NCBI GenBank assembly: GCA_032718475.1
Contig: JAUCBJ010008835.1
Location: 1-59,529, forward strand
Reading direction: 5' to 3'
From: Nemertoderma westbladi
Taxonomy: Eukaryota; Xenacoelomorpha; Nemertodermatida; Nemertodermatidae
DNA length: 59,529 nucleotides
The notes beneath the pieces are model-generated. The model did no database searches. It was not told the DNA's origin and saw nothing but the letters and a program-made list of their open reading frames with translations. Each line of letters begins with the position of its first letter. Position 1 is the stretch's first letter. Positions 24,025-34,949 of the stretch are shown one piece after another. The position numbers and the translations under genes were made by a program.

Positions 24025-26836
24025 TCACTCATTAACATAACCACCAATAAACAAACCCACAAGAATGATGAAAAAAGGCAGTCCGACTAGACTGAACAGA
24101 GTCGAAGCAATTTGGAAACCAAAGTAGTCGTTAAGAATACCCCCTATAACTGCACCAGTTATGTTTCCAAGCGATAACGAAATCCTGAAAGCTTGTTGGA
24201 GAACCGCCCTGGTGTCTATGTTGTCAGGGAGACCACAGACTCTCACTGCCAATCGAGCTTGAGTTTCGAATCCCGTATTTTGTGCTAAGGCCACTCCTAC
24301 TCCGACTGTGCCCATTGCTGTAAGTGACGTTGCCAATGAGTATGGAATTCCAAGTGTCTCAGTTGGACCCACTAGTTGCATTGATACAAGAACGAACACT
24401 ACGCCAATTAAAGTGAAATATATTGTCTTCACCTTTTTTATCAAAATAGACAGGATGAATCCGGTTAATGATAAACTGAGGGGGTATATCGTAAATGCAG
24501 CACCGATGTAATACTGGGTTACATCATAGTAGCTGTGAAGATATGTTGCATAATTAGCCATTGCGAAATATGTCACAGCCGCTTCATATGCATAATGGCG
24601 TAGTGAAAAATACCATGTGTGAAAATGAAAAACTACCGAACCGACGCAAAACCACTGTGGCGACGTCGCGGTCAGTGTGGTGTGTTGAGCGCAGTGTGGA
24701 AATAATTTGTCGTAGAGTGGGGTGACGGTGGGTTCAGTGCTATCGTTAAAAACATATAGGAGTTCGAGTTGTAGTTCAATTATATTTAATTAGAGGTATG
24801 TCAGAAGGATGGATAAACACAGATATGGGGCCGTCCAAGTATGACGTCTGCACTTTTCCGGTTTCCCCAAAATGTTGACCCCCTCCCTCCCCTAAATCAG
24901 ATGTCATCAGATAGGCGTTGACCCCCCCCCCCCCCCTCCCCTACATCAGATTAAAAAAAATTTCGCGTCCTAATCACTGAAACATGGTGACTGGTAACTG
25001 AAACAGAAGGTCCCATTGTTGCTGACGTCAGATTTTGGCTGATTTTGGCTTTTGGCTGGTTTTTTGTTATTTATCAATTGTTTTATATTCTCGTTGGCAC
25101 TCGTAGTAGGTTGAACGAGCGAACGCTGTATAATTTTCTGTCATTTGGTGGTCTAAGGCTTCTGAGGTATTCCGACTGGCTGTGTGTGTAGCACTCCCCC
25201 ATCAAACCACGGTTTAGACAGTTAGACCTTCGTCTTGATATGAAGCTCCAGAATCTGAGATCGTGTTGGTTATAAAGGAACAAAGATATAACACAATATA
25301 TACACACTAATCAGATATAAATTGAACGAATAGCGAATTGAATTAATATGAAATAAATGCAACGGACAGTGACAACTGAAAGATAACTGAGCAACTAACT
25401 GCATTGATATTGGGCCTATTTATAGGCCGACGACAGGGCAAACACATTAATAATAATAACAAGGGAAGCACCTAATAAACACACCAACCAGTAAACGAGA
25501 ACACATAATAGAAAGAATGAGGGCACAGATAATAGAAATTGAGCAGACCAATAAATAATGACACAGGGGTTGGATTAACAATAAGTAGTACTGTACAATG
25601 CAAAACAGCTAAAAATAAATAACAAACAATGAACTCAGTTTAAAGCAAGGTTGACTGACGGCAGAGAGTATTACAAGTTACGAGACGAGGAAGGGACAAA
25701 GTAATAATTAATATGCGTTTAGCGAAGGTGAGTGTAGATAAGTGCCATGGAAAGCAATAAGGGAAATATGACAAGGACAATATTACTGTAGGGATGCCGT
25801 GTGGTAGCGACAACCACTACGCAGTCATGAACAGCGCTTAAATGTAAAAAATCAAATTAGTGATAGCAGTATAGATAGTCAAGTGATCAGTAACAGAATA
25901 AGATATCAGTTGTGCAACTGAACATATCAGTGCGTCAAAGTCCTATTACCGGTAGCGTTTCAGTGTTGCCATATACCGAACCAACCGAATTCAAATGGTT
26001 GCTCAGGTTTGATTGTGAAAACCTTAACCTGGAGCAAAATTTACGTGTCTGTTTTGGCTCTGGCCACTAGACGCGTGTCATTTTCCACAGTTGGCATTTT
26101 TCACTTTACCCTGATATGCATCTAAAATAAAGATATTTGTAATTACTGGATTTTTGAGAAATGTCAGATACGTTGGTCGTTCATCATTGGATTCTGGTCT
26201 GTCGTAAAGGTATGAAGGCGCTTCATACCAGCAGTAGAGAATAATAATGAGAAACATCAAACTTGATATTATAAATGGAAACTCGAACCCTAATGAAGCA
26301 AAAACGGCAGATCCGAAAACAGGTGAAATTGCATAACCAAGGCAGCTGAGTACGAGAGATATGCTAGCTATGAAACTTCGTTGGTTCGGCATCAACTCCA
26401 TCAATAGATTGTGTGAGTAAGTAAAACTGATACTGAATCCAATTCCTTCAAAAATTCGCAATAAAAAACACGTGAATAAATGTCCCCAGTTGTTAGGAAT
26501 ATATTCCACAAATCCAAATAGTAACTGGGCGGTAGTTCCAATGATACCGAATATTCCTAATGAGATTCTAGTTCCCCAGTTGCTGATGGAATGGGTGAAG
26601 ATAATGTAAATGATTACTTGTACCACGGAATTGGTTGCGAGTAAGGAACCGATTAGGGTCTTAGACCAGCTACGATTTTCCATAACGATAGGGAAAAATG
26701 ATTCTATTAGATTGACGCACCATCCTGGAATCATCTGAAATATCAATAAAAGTATAACCAAAACATTAAGTCTCCATCCATTTACCGGGGGTCTATTTGT
26801 TGGACTCTGATTTGGAGAACATGATACATCTGCCAT
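24025..26836 (-). CDS. MFS transporter, SLC18B1-like, two coding exons
   Basis: Exons 26836-26110 and 24581-24025 (minus) join in phase 1 to about 427 residues. The donor is CAGG followed by GTAAAG; the acceptor is CATATGAAG. This is a 12-helix major facilitator: exon 1 carries helices 1-6 (LIESFFPIVMENR loop, RIFEGIGFSISFTYSHNLL, YAISPVFGSAVF) and exon 2 carries helices 7-12, with GLPDNIDTR and ISLSLGNITGAVIGGILNDY. These blocks recall SLC18B1, a vesicular polyamine-type carrier, so the protein probably sits in an internal or plasma membrane; the substrate cannot be read from sequence. I start at the Met of MADVSC because CTACCGCAG just upstream looks like an acceptor from a 5' UTR exon; a start 15 codons earlier (26881) is in frame. 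The intron is about 1.5 kb. Confidence 0.78.
24582..26109. other. Intron of the MFS transporter gene
   Basis: AT-rich with a poly-C run near 24926. No other gene or element with definable ends is seen. Confidence 0.5.
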
Positions 26837-26875
26837 CCTCTGCGGTAGAGAAATGAATGACGCGATACACATACT

Positions 26876-27560
26876 TTTCACACCAAATAATTTACTTGTT
26901 AAAAATTCGACCCAAAAATTAAAACATCAACCCAATACACACTTTTACTACACAAAAACACATAAAGCAAACAACATAAGTCACATATATCATATTTTTT
27001 TTTTCCATAGAGTCGGCTTTTTCTAACCAAAACAGTAAACGATGTTGATAGCAATAGAGATAAAGGAGCAGGTATTTCTAACCAAAAATATAAACGATTT
27101 TGTTACTAATTGAGGGAAAGGAGCAGGTTAAAAAGACGACTTTTTCTAACCAAAACAATAAACGATGTTGTTACCAACTGAGGGAGAGGAGCAGGTTACT
27201 GAGACGTCTTTTTCTAACCAAAACAATATACGATGTTGTTACCATTTGAGGGAAAGGAGCAGGTTACAGAGGCGGCTTTTTCTAACCAAAACAATAAACG
27301 ATGTTGTTAACAATATCGAATATAATTATTAATTATTATAAAAATATATATAAAAATACTTTAGGACGAATATGAATAATTTGGTGTGAAAGTATGTAAT
27401 CTGGGAAAGAAATATGTATTTAGACGTACAGTAGCATTAATGTATATTGCTTACAGAATACATTAAATTTGGGGCTATCGATTTGGGGCGGTAAAAAAGT
27501 ATATTCGGTGCGAAAACTATGTAATCTGAGGAAATAAATAATTTGTGGTCTTATTAGCAC
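26876..27560. mobile_element. Inverted-repeat element with a 68-bp tandem core
   Basis: The outer parts are loosely inverted: TTCACACCAAATAATTTAC at the left and, at the right, AATAATTTGGTGTGAA near 27375. Between them 27013-27310 holds about 4.4 units of roughly 68 bp with the words TTTTTCTAACCAAAACAAT, CGATGTTGTTACC and GAGCAGGTTAC. It abuts the 5' end of the MFS gene. The ends are poorly defined. Confidence 0.45.
27013..27310. repeat. 68-bp tandem repeat
   Basis: About 4.4 diverged units. The same unit occurs as two inverted copies at about 20320-20480, a partial copy near 21187-21245, and flanking pieces near 28330-28390 and 29140-29205, so it marks a dispersed family. Confidence 0.8.
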
Positions 27561-27784
27561 ACACAAACATTTAAATAAATATTCTCTATAGTCTTTGTTC
27601 TAATCAATTGTTATTCATATTGGTTTGTTTAGAATGTAACCACATGGTAGTTCATACTTCAAAGATCTATCATGAAATAATAATAATATACTTAACGGCA
27701 AACCGCTAATTCTATTTTATTCGCGGCAACTGAAATATATTAGAACTATGTGGAATGTGAAATTGTACCGGTATAGCAGAGAAT

Positions 27785-28190
27785 TTCCACCCCCTAAAAA
27801 TTCACCCCCGGTTAAAATTCACCACTGTAGTGTATTTTCACCCCCCCAGGTTAGAATTTACTAGGGTATTTTAACCGGGGGTGAAACTATTCTGGTGATT
27901 TTTTAGTGAAATTTAACCCCCCTCAGTGTATTCTTACCCCCATGATATTTTAAAGTCCAATACAATTTAATAATTTAAATTCGATATAAGCCTACAGTTA
28001 AACGAACAGACGACCACAGTCACAGATCCCTCTAGTACATAGACAAACACACGCAGGAGCCTGGAGATTTGTATATAGTCATAAAAGTACATAAAAGTTA
28101 AAATATACTAGGGAAAATACACCGCGGGAGTGAAAATACACTAGTGAATTTTAACCGGGGAGTGATTTTGTATGGGGAGTGAAAATTATC
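27785..28190. mobile_element. Short foldback element, CCCCGGTTAAAATTCAC ends
   Basis: The left arm (CCCCGGTTAAAATTCACCA, then GTGTATTTTCACCCCC) is matched by an inverted right arm containing GTGAATTTTAACCGGGG near 28141. Internal copies of the same words also occur in both orientations. It directly abuts the next inverted-repeat element. Non-coding. Confidence 0.6.
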
Positions 28191-28297
28191 TGTTAAACCA
28201 CTATGTAGATTATTATGAATCGGTTATGATTCCCATGCCTTACAAATGGGCGAATATAAAACAAAAAACAAAGACCCAATTAAGTAGCCTGCACAAT

Positions 28298-29222
28298 ATT
28301 GTAACATGTGTTAACTTTCGTTTATTTGATTTGGTTCCATCAACACGCCTCTGTAACCTGCTCCTTTACTAACCTGCTCCTTTAAATGGCAATTTCAATC
28401 AATGGCAACTAAAGAGCATTAGGTCCCAAAGAGCGTTAGGTCCCAAAGAGCATTAGGTCCCAAAGAGCGTTAGGTCCCAAAGAGTTTTAGGTCCCAAAGA
28501 CCGTTAGGTCCCAAAGAGCGTTAGGTCCCAAAGAGCGTTAGCTCCCAAAGAGCGTTAGGTCCCAAAGTGCGTAAGGTTCCAGAGAGAGCGTTAGGTCCCA
28601 AAGAGCGTTAGGTCCCAAAGAGCATTGCGTCCCAAAGAGCGTTAGGTCACAAAGAGCATTAGGTCCCAAAGAGCGTTAGGTCCCAAAAAGCGTTATGTCC
28701 CAAAGAGCGTTAGGTCCCAAAGAGCGTTAGGTCCCAGAGAGCATTAGGTCCCAAAGAGCGTTAGGTCCCAAAGAGCGTTAGGTCCCAAAGAGCGTTAGGT
28801 CCCAAAGAGCGTTAGGTGCCAAAGAGCGTTAGGTGCCAAAGAGCGTTAGGTCCCAAAGAGCGTTAGGTCCTAAAGATCGTTAGGTCCCAAAGATCGTTAG
28901 GTCCCAAAGAGCGTTAGGTCCCAGAGAGCTTTAGGTCCCAAAGAGCGTTAGGTCCCAAAGAGCGTTAGGTGCCAAAGAGCGTTAGGTGCCAAAGAGCGTT
29001 AGGTCCCAAAGAGCGTTAGGTGCCAAAGAGCGTTAGGTCCCAAAGAGCGTTAGGTGCCAAAGTGCGTTAGGTCCCAAAGAGCGTTAGGTCCCAAAGAGCG
29101 TTAGGTCCCATTGTCATAGAATGTTAGGTCCCATTGCCATTTAAAGGAGCAGGTTAGTAAGGAGCAGGTTACAGAGGCGTGTTGGGGGAACCAAAACAAT
29201 AAACGAAAGTTAACACACGTGT
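28298..29222. mobile_element. Inverted-repeat element with a 17-bp satellite core
   Basis: About 90 bp at each end are inverted copies: GTGTTAACTTTCGTTTATT, ACACGCCTCTGTAACCTGC, CCTGCTCCTTTAAATGGCAA on the left and the same inverted on the right, with few differences. The interior is almost wholly a 17-bp array. Weaker inverted similarity seems to continue outward on both sides. Confidence 0.72.
28411..29112. repeat. 17-bp minisatellite
   Basis: About 41 units of AAAGAGCGTTAGGTCCC with variants (GCATT for GCGTT, GTGCC for GTCCC). It fills the element between its two inverted ends. Confidence 0.93.
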
Positions 29223-30206
29223 TTCGTACAGGTCTTTAGTCTTTGTTTTGTACTCACCCCTTACAAACATACCTCCCCTGGTACTGAATATGTGAATAAA
29301 TTGTAATATCTTTGTTCAATTGGCAAACCTTGTTGTTTAGGAATATTAAAACAAATGTTTGAGTTTTAGATAATTTTTACAGTTGACCCGAAAGTAACGC
29401 ATATCATTAATTCAAATTATATAATTGTTAATATTTAGAAAATACACCCTCAGAGTCCTCCCACCTCCTTTTTTTATGAGTTTAAGATTTATTTTCGCTA
29501 CAATTTAATAACATAAAACAACTAAAAAGCAATAGGCTTATTGGGCCTAAATACTGTACTATAAAATATTACTTAAAGATTAATGAAAGTGCACCAAATA
29601 AAATAATTTTCACATATATTGACTGGTATATTACGTTAGAGGAATATGACTATCAATTATAATTTTAATCTAATATAATTGGTGGTCAATGCAACGGGGT
29701 GCCTATCTTGAGACAAGAGATTGCAAAGTAAATATATTTATAGTTGTAGGACTACATTAATTTCCAGTACAATGTCTCTAATTTGAGTTCTAATTCTAAA
29801 TAATTTGTAATTTAATTGTAATGTAATTTACTTGTTAATAACTAATAATTTTTCCTAGGAGATTATGCCCCGGGGGCATTTTCTCCTTAGTAAATTACTA
29901 TATGCCCCCCCCCCCCCCCCCCAAAAAAAAGAGTTGAAACTGGTACCTGGTACGATACCGGTAGTATTAAATTTGAGGTAATTCCTAACTTAAGTCTATA
30001 ATTTGAAATTTGAGGTATTCTCAAATTTGATGATCTCCCTGACTGACATACAGTATACTGGTATATTGAATTGTTAATTATTGACGTACACATTGTGCAT
30101 TGATTGGCCAATGAAATGATATAATTCTGGAGAGTCGCCATTACAGCATTATACGAATACTGTCTGACTGTAGGCCGAAAATAAGTTATAGTATTATGTT
30201 CCAACT
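29223..30206. other. Intergenic, no gene seen
   Basis: AT-rich, with a poly-C run followed by poly-A near 29907-29930. Nothing coding is recognised. Confidence 0.45.
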
Positions 30207-30727
30207 ATGTTCCAAACTAATCAGATGTTTCAATTAAATATCAGACAGTCAGATGTTTTAAAGAGAGAATCCGGGACAATCAATTTTATTAACGAATGGC
30301 TTAATTAAACTGTGTTTCATGTTTTTTTTTTAAACTTTCTACATAGGTTGGTATTGGCGCGATATATAAAAGTGTTTCATATAACGGTCCCCAAAGCCCA
30401 AAGTAATGGTTGGTGTTGGTATGCGGTCTCTTTCCTTGGCTGGGTTCAGTTGTGCATTTCCTGAGGGGAGGCATTTTTTCCTAGGAAAATTCCTGATCAG
30501 TATCCTATTGCTTCTATATTAAGTAGGCCTAGGCCTGAAGTACATGCTGGAAATGAAAACTAATTTCTGATAAATATACAGGTAAGCCTTTCTCTATCTG
30601 TGTATAGTACTGACATAAGCATAATACTAAAGTGCCCACCTAGGCAGAAAACAGTATAACTACAGAGGCAGAAAACAGTATAACTACAGAATATTGTAGA
30701 GGCCTATACAGTATAAACTGTATACTC

Positions 30728-31430
30728 CTTTAGGAAACAGAGTGGAAGGGTTTACTGTGGAAGATCACCCATGGTGGTGTACAGACATTACTTTGAAAAA
30801 CAGAGTGGAAGTGTTTACTGTGGAAGATCACCCATGGTGGTGAACAGGCATTCCTTTAGGAAACAGACTGGACGGGTTACTGTGAACGATCACCCTTGGT
30901 GGTGAACAGAGATTACTTTGGGAAACAGAGTGGACGGGTTACTGTGAGAGATAACCATGGTGGTGATCAGGCATTCCTTTTGGAAACAGTGGAAAGGTTT
31001 ACTGTGGAAGATTACCCGTGGAGGTGAACATGCATTTCTTTAAAAACATAGTGGACGGGTGTACTGTGGAAGATCGCCCATTGTGGTGAACAGGCATTCC
31101 TTTAGGAAACGGATTGGAAGGGCTTAATGAGGAAGATCAGCCATGGTGGTGAACAGGCATTCCTTTAGGAAACAGAGTGGAAGGGTTTACTGTGGAAGAT
31201 CACCCGTGGTGGTGAACAGGCATTCCTTTAGGAAATAGAGTGGGCGGGTTTACTGTGGAAGATCACCCATGGTGGGGAACAGGCATTCCTTTAGGAAACA
31301 GAGTGGAAGGGTTTACTGTGGAAGGTCACCCATGGTGGTAAAACAGGGAATCCTTTATGAAACAGGATGGAAGGATTTACTGTGGAAGATCACCCATGGT
31401 CTGGTCAGATGGTGGTGAACCTGAACAGGG
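30728..31430. repeat. 63-bp minisatellite inside the foldback element
   Basis: About 11 units with the words GGAAACAGAGTGGAAGGG, TTTACTGTGGAAGATCACCC and GAACAGGCATTCCTTTA. Units vary by substitutions and small indels, so the array is older than the nearly identical LTRs next to it. Confidence 0.88.
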
Positions 31431-31888
31431 GTTCCTTTTGGAATCAGAGTGGATGGGCTTCCAGTGGAAGATTACCCCAGTGGTTAGTGTACATACAGGC
31501 ATTTCCTTGGCTTAACGATCCTAAAAGATTCTCCCATTCATTAAGGGTACAGGCATCCCACACCTCTTTCCTAAAAATCCTAAAATATGTGCAAATCAGA
31601 AATTAACATTCCTAAAAACCTCCTAAATTCGAGGTGCAAATCCTAATATTCCTAAAAAATGATAAATATGATCTACTGTAGTACAGTATGTAACAATACT
31701 ACAGTATGTCATGTATGTAGCATACAGTTTAGGGGCCTACTGTATCTTTCTATTCCATTCATTGGTATTGGTAAAGCATAATAAAACAGTAAGTTTACGT
31801 ATATAGGCCTCTACACTATTCTGTAGTTATACTGTTTTCTGCCTCTGTAGTTATACTGTTTTCTGCCTAGGTGGGCACTTTAGTATTA

Positions 31889-32306
31889 TGTGGAAGCGCT
31901 ATCGGCGCCCGGTCCCGGATCCACGGCCACGCACTATCCCGCTCGAGGGGTGAGCTGGAGAAGACTGAAGTAAAACTAGGAAACCAGCTGCAGTATATCA
32001 GTATATTGTGTATTGAGATACATGAATAACAAATAATGATGTGATACAATCAGACAATGAAACTAATAACGAACTACCTACAAAACATGACTGACAACCC
32101 TACACCGGTAAGTCATCTCAATAACTAAACTGAATGATAACTACTGACTGCGCCCTGCCCCCAGGACTATATCCCTGACAGCTACCGTACAACCAGCTGT
32201 TCACACCCTAGGTGCTAACAAGATACTACTATATCATACCTACCTAACCTATACAATACATACTATATCAGTCCAATTATACACCATCCCATAATACAAT
32301 ATCACA
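31889..32306 (-). repeat. 3' LTR of the Gypsy element
   Basis: 418 bp, nearly identical to 50156-50572. The differences seen are a short AT indel near 32270 and a C/G substitution near 32219. Confidence 0.95.
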
Positions 32307-32318
32307 TCCCCCCTTCCT
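32307..32318 (-). other. Polypurine tract of the Gypsy element
   Basis: The minus strand reads AGGAAGGGGGGA immediately before the 3' LTR, the expected place for plus-strand priming. It fixes the element's orientation. Confidence 0.8.
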
Positions 32319-33103
32319 AAAAAAAAACTCGCCCACGAGTTTCTAGAACGCACAAACTACAAACCCCAAGTCTAATGACTACATCGACAAGTAAAGTCTA
32401 CCTCAACGGCAGTATAGATACTGTATATGAAGCACGATACCAACAATACATTCAACTAGCCTAAGGCCAATAATATCTAAATCGAAATTTCGTACTGCAT
32501 GTATCGTAAGCCAGTATGACTAAAGAATAACACGTACAACTCAATGAGTAACCAAATAACACTATATCAAGCATAATTGCAATCTATAAATCGCACCGTA
32601 AGTAACCGACCATAGTACAATCCATAAAATGTGTCACTGCCACAATAAATAAAGGCTATATAAGTAAATAATTAATACGTGTATCTATCACATGAAAATG
32701 TATCCATACAGTATCTATCATAAACATGTATCCATCCATACAGTATCTATCTATCCGTATCTTATGTAATAATAATACGTAATGACGTAACAAAAATATA
32801 CAAAAATATATATGTGTTGGAGTTATGTACATAAGGTAAATAATAATACATACAGAATAGAGAATACTCTACAAAATGTACATAACTGAGGCACAAAATA
32901 TCTCGTGGGCGAATAACGGGTGAGAGCCGAGCAATGGAACGGAATTTAAAAAAATCACAATATCTAAATATTTCAGGATAACAATTTTTTTTATTTCCAA
33001 ACAAAAGTTATTCATTGTTAATAAATGCAATTTATCTATGTAGCCATTGTAACCAGCAAACAGTCAAGTCACATCGACACGTCTCTATAATTTGCGTCAA
33101 CGG
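32319..33103. other. Non-coding 3' region of the Gypsy element
   Basis: AT-rich stretch between the end of pol and the polypurine tract. No env-like frame is found. Confidence 0.6.
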
Positions 33104-33699
33104 TCAACAGTCGCTATCGTCACCGTCGTAGACGTCCGCACTGTCGTTCCCCCTACCTGTATCATCTCCCGTGGAGTTACTTTTTTCCCTATAGTATGGT
33201 TTTAAGTCCTTCACATTTACAATAATAAGTCGAGAACGTGGATTTGGTTTTCCCGATTCTCCCAACAGTTTAATGGCATAACTTGATTTACCAACCTGAT
33301 CAACAATAGCATAAAGGACCCCTAAACCTGAAGCTCAGCTTCGTATTCTTACCTTTGGTCGTCCTATCATACAGTAGTATAATACAGACTGCCCCTTAGT
33401 GTAGGTTCGAATGTTACTGCGTTGGCGCGTCCCCAGCTTACCGTCGTGGTATTGTTTCTGTTTCACCTGTGTAAGCCTAAGAGCTTCCCTGGCTATCCCA
33501 TGGGCCCGCTCCAAACGAAACCTTAATTCGTCTGCGAATGTTGCTTCATCTGCTAGCAAGCTGTACGGCCGGGCTATCTGCGTGTCTACTTGAGTTGTCG
33601 CCTGTCGCCCATACATTAAAGAGAAAGGAGTTTCCTTAAGTGTACTCTGAATCGAAGTATTATAATTAAACGCAACAGCGGGAATAAACTCGTCCTATT
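33104..33699 (-). pseudogene. Detached integrase C-terminal end of Gypsy pol
   Basis: This is the 3' continuation of pol, cut off by the nested element at 33705-45022. MYGRQATTQ, the RLERAHGIAREALRLTQ helix and HDGKLGTRQ are typical of the post-core integrase region. The tail (LIIVNVKDLKPYY, then an acidic end) stops with TGA at 33104-33106. At least three reading-frame changes occur: a one-base loss just inside the junction (about 33693) and shifts near 33380 and 33325. The copy is therefore broken independently of the insertion. Confidence 0.8.
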
Positions 33700-33704
33700 A
33701 TGCG

Positions 33705-34241
33705 TGTGACGGGATCCAAGAGGGATCCCGATTTATCCGGTGTGGTATTTAGTCCACGCGTCCCCGCCGTGTATAAGAGTGAAATAAAGATAACTGAGTT
33801 CTGAAGTTCGGTGTATAATAAGAGGTTATAAGATATAGATATATTGTGAATGTGTACAAGGCGGGATACGGTAACTAAAGTCCCGTGATCCCCTAACTAA
33901 ACTAATTGGCTGTACCCTACGCTAGCACTGCTGCACTGAGATAACTGAATCACTGATTAATAGGTTATTGGTTATATTGCACGGTGGCCTTACTGCTACT
34001 CAATCGATGCCATTCCCCCCTCTGATTGGTTAATACCCTTGTTGGCGCCCCGTGGAGTATTCCCGTTCACTCCACCTGTTCTCTCTGGGTTAGGGGTTTG
34101 GCCCCTGACCCTCTATTGTGTGCTTCCTTCCCACTCTTATTGGGATGGCACGAGTTGGTTAATTGCCCAATCTCGTGGCTCCCAATATTGCTTATCGGCT
34201 AATAACTTTATGGGGTGTTGGCGGGATTGAATAAGCTAACA
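33705..34241 (-). repeat. 3' LTR of the BEL-derived element
   Basis: 537 bp, nearly identical to 44484-45022; about two single-base indels (near 33742 and 33748) and a few substitutions were noticed. Confidence 0.95.
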
Positions 34242-34252
34242 CTCCCCCCCAT
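34242..34252 (-). other. Polypurine tract of the BEL-derived element
   Basis: The minus strand reads ATGGGGGGGAG directly before the 3' LTR, consistent with the minus-strand orientation of the ORFs. Confidence 0.7.
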
Positions 34253-34949
34253 GCTATCTTCCCGGTAAGAAGATAGCATCAACCAAAAAAGTGCGCTACA
34301 ATCCCGCTGGATCCCGATCTAGTATCGGGTGTGGGGTGGAATTCTTTTCTCTTGGAGCCGGCTTTCCAGGCCGCCCCCTATGGGTATGATAACGCTACCC
34401 TGTGTGCCTGGCGTCTCATGTCGGGCCGATCGCGCTCACCTCTTCACGCGATTTTTGTTTCCCCAACACTTTCGCCCTACCTCCCCTCTACTCTCACCCT
34501 AACTCTCTCATACCCCCGGACCTCCTCGTCCCTCACTCAGCCTCTCATTCTCCCCCCCCCACACTAGAATTGCGCTCGCACTCTCTCCGCACTTCACACT
34601 CTTATTCCGATTCTCAAGTCCACTTTGACTGTTTTATCTCTCCTGACGAACCTCCCCCCCCTCTCGTGCCGCCGCACTCAAGAAGTGTGAAATTGTCAGT
34701 TGTCTCGTCCATAGTGCCATAGTCAATTGTCCCCCAGTCCCAGTAGCTAATTGAGAAAGGTTGTATGACTATAGTACTTACTCCAAACGTATGTATTTTA
34801 CTGCTAATCACTACGTACGTACATACGAATTGCACTTATATAGTTATTTGCATTAATTAAATTTATACTTAATAGTTCGTACGTTACATGCGGCGCCTTC
34901 CAGGCGCACCACTTCCCAGTCTCAGTCTCATTCCCTCGCCTCCGGGAAC

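Noticed and set aside
25083-25307. Short minus-strand frame in the MFS intron
   Set aside because: No recognisable domain, and the MFS exons splice cleanly across it.
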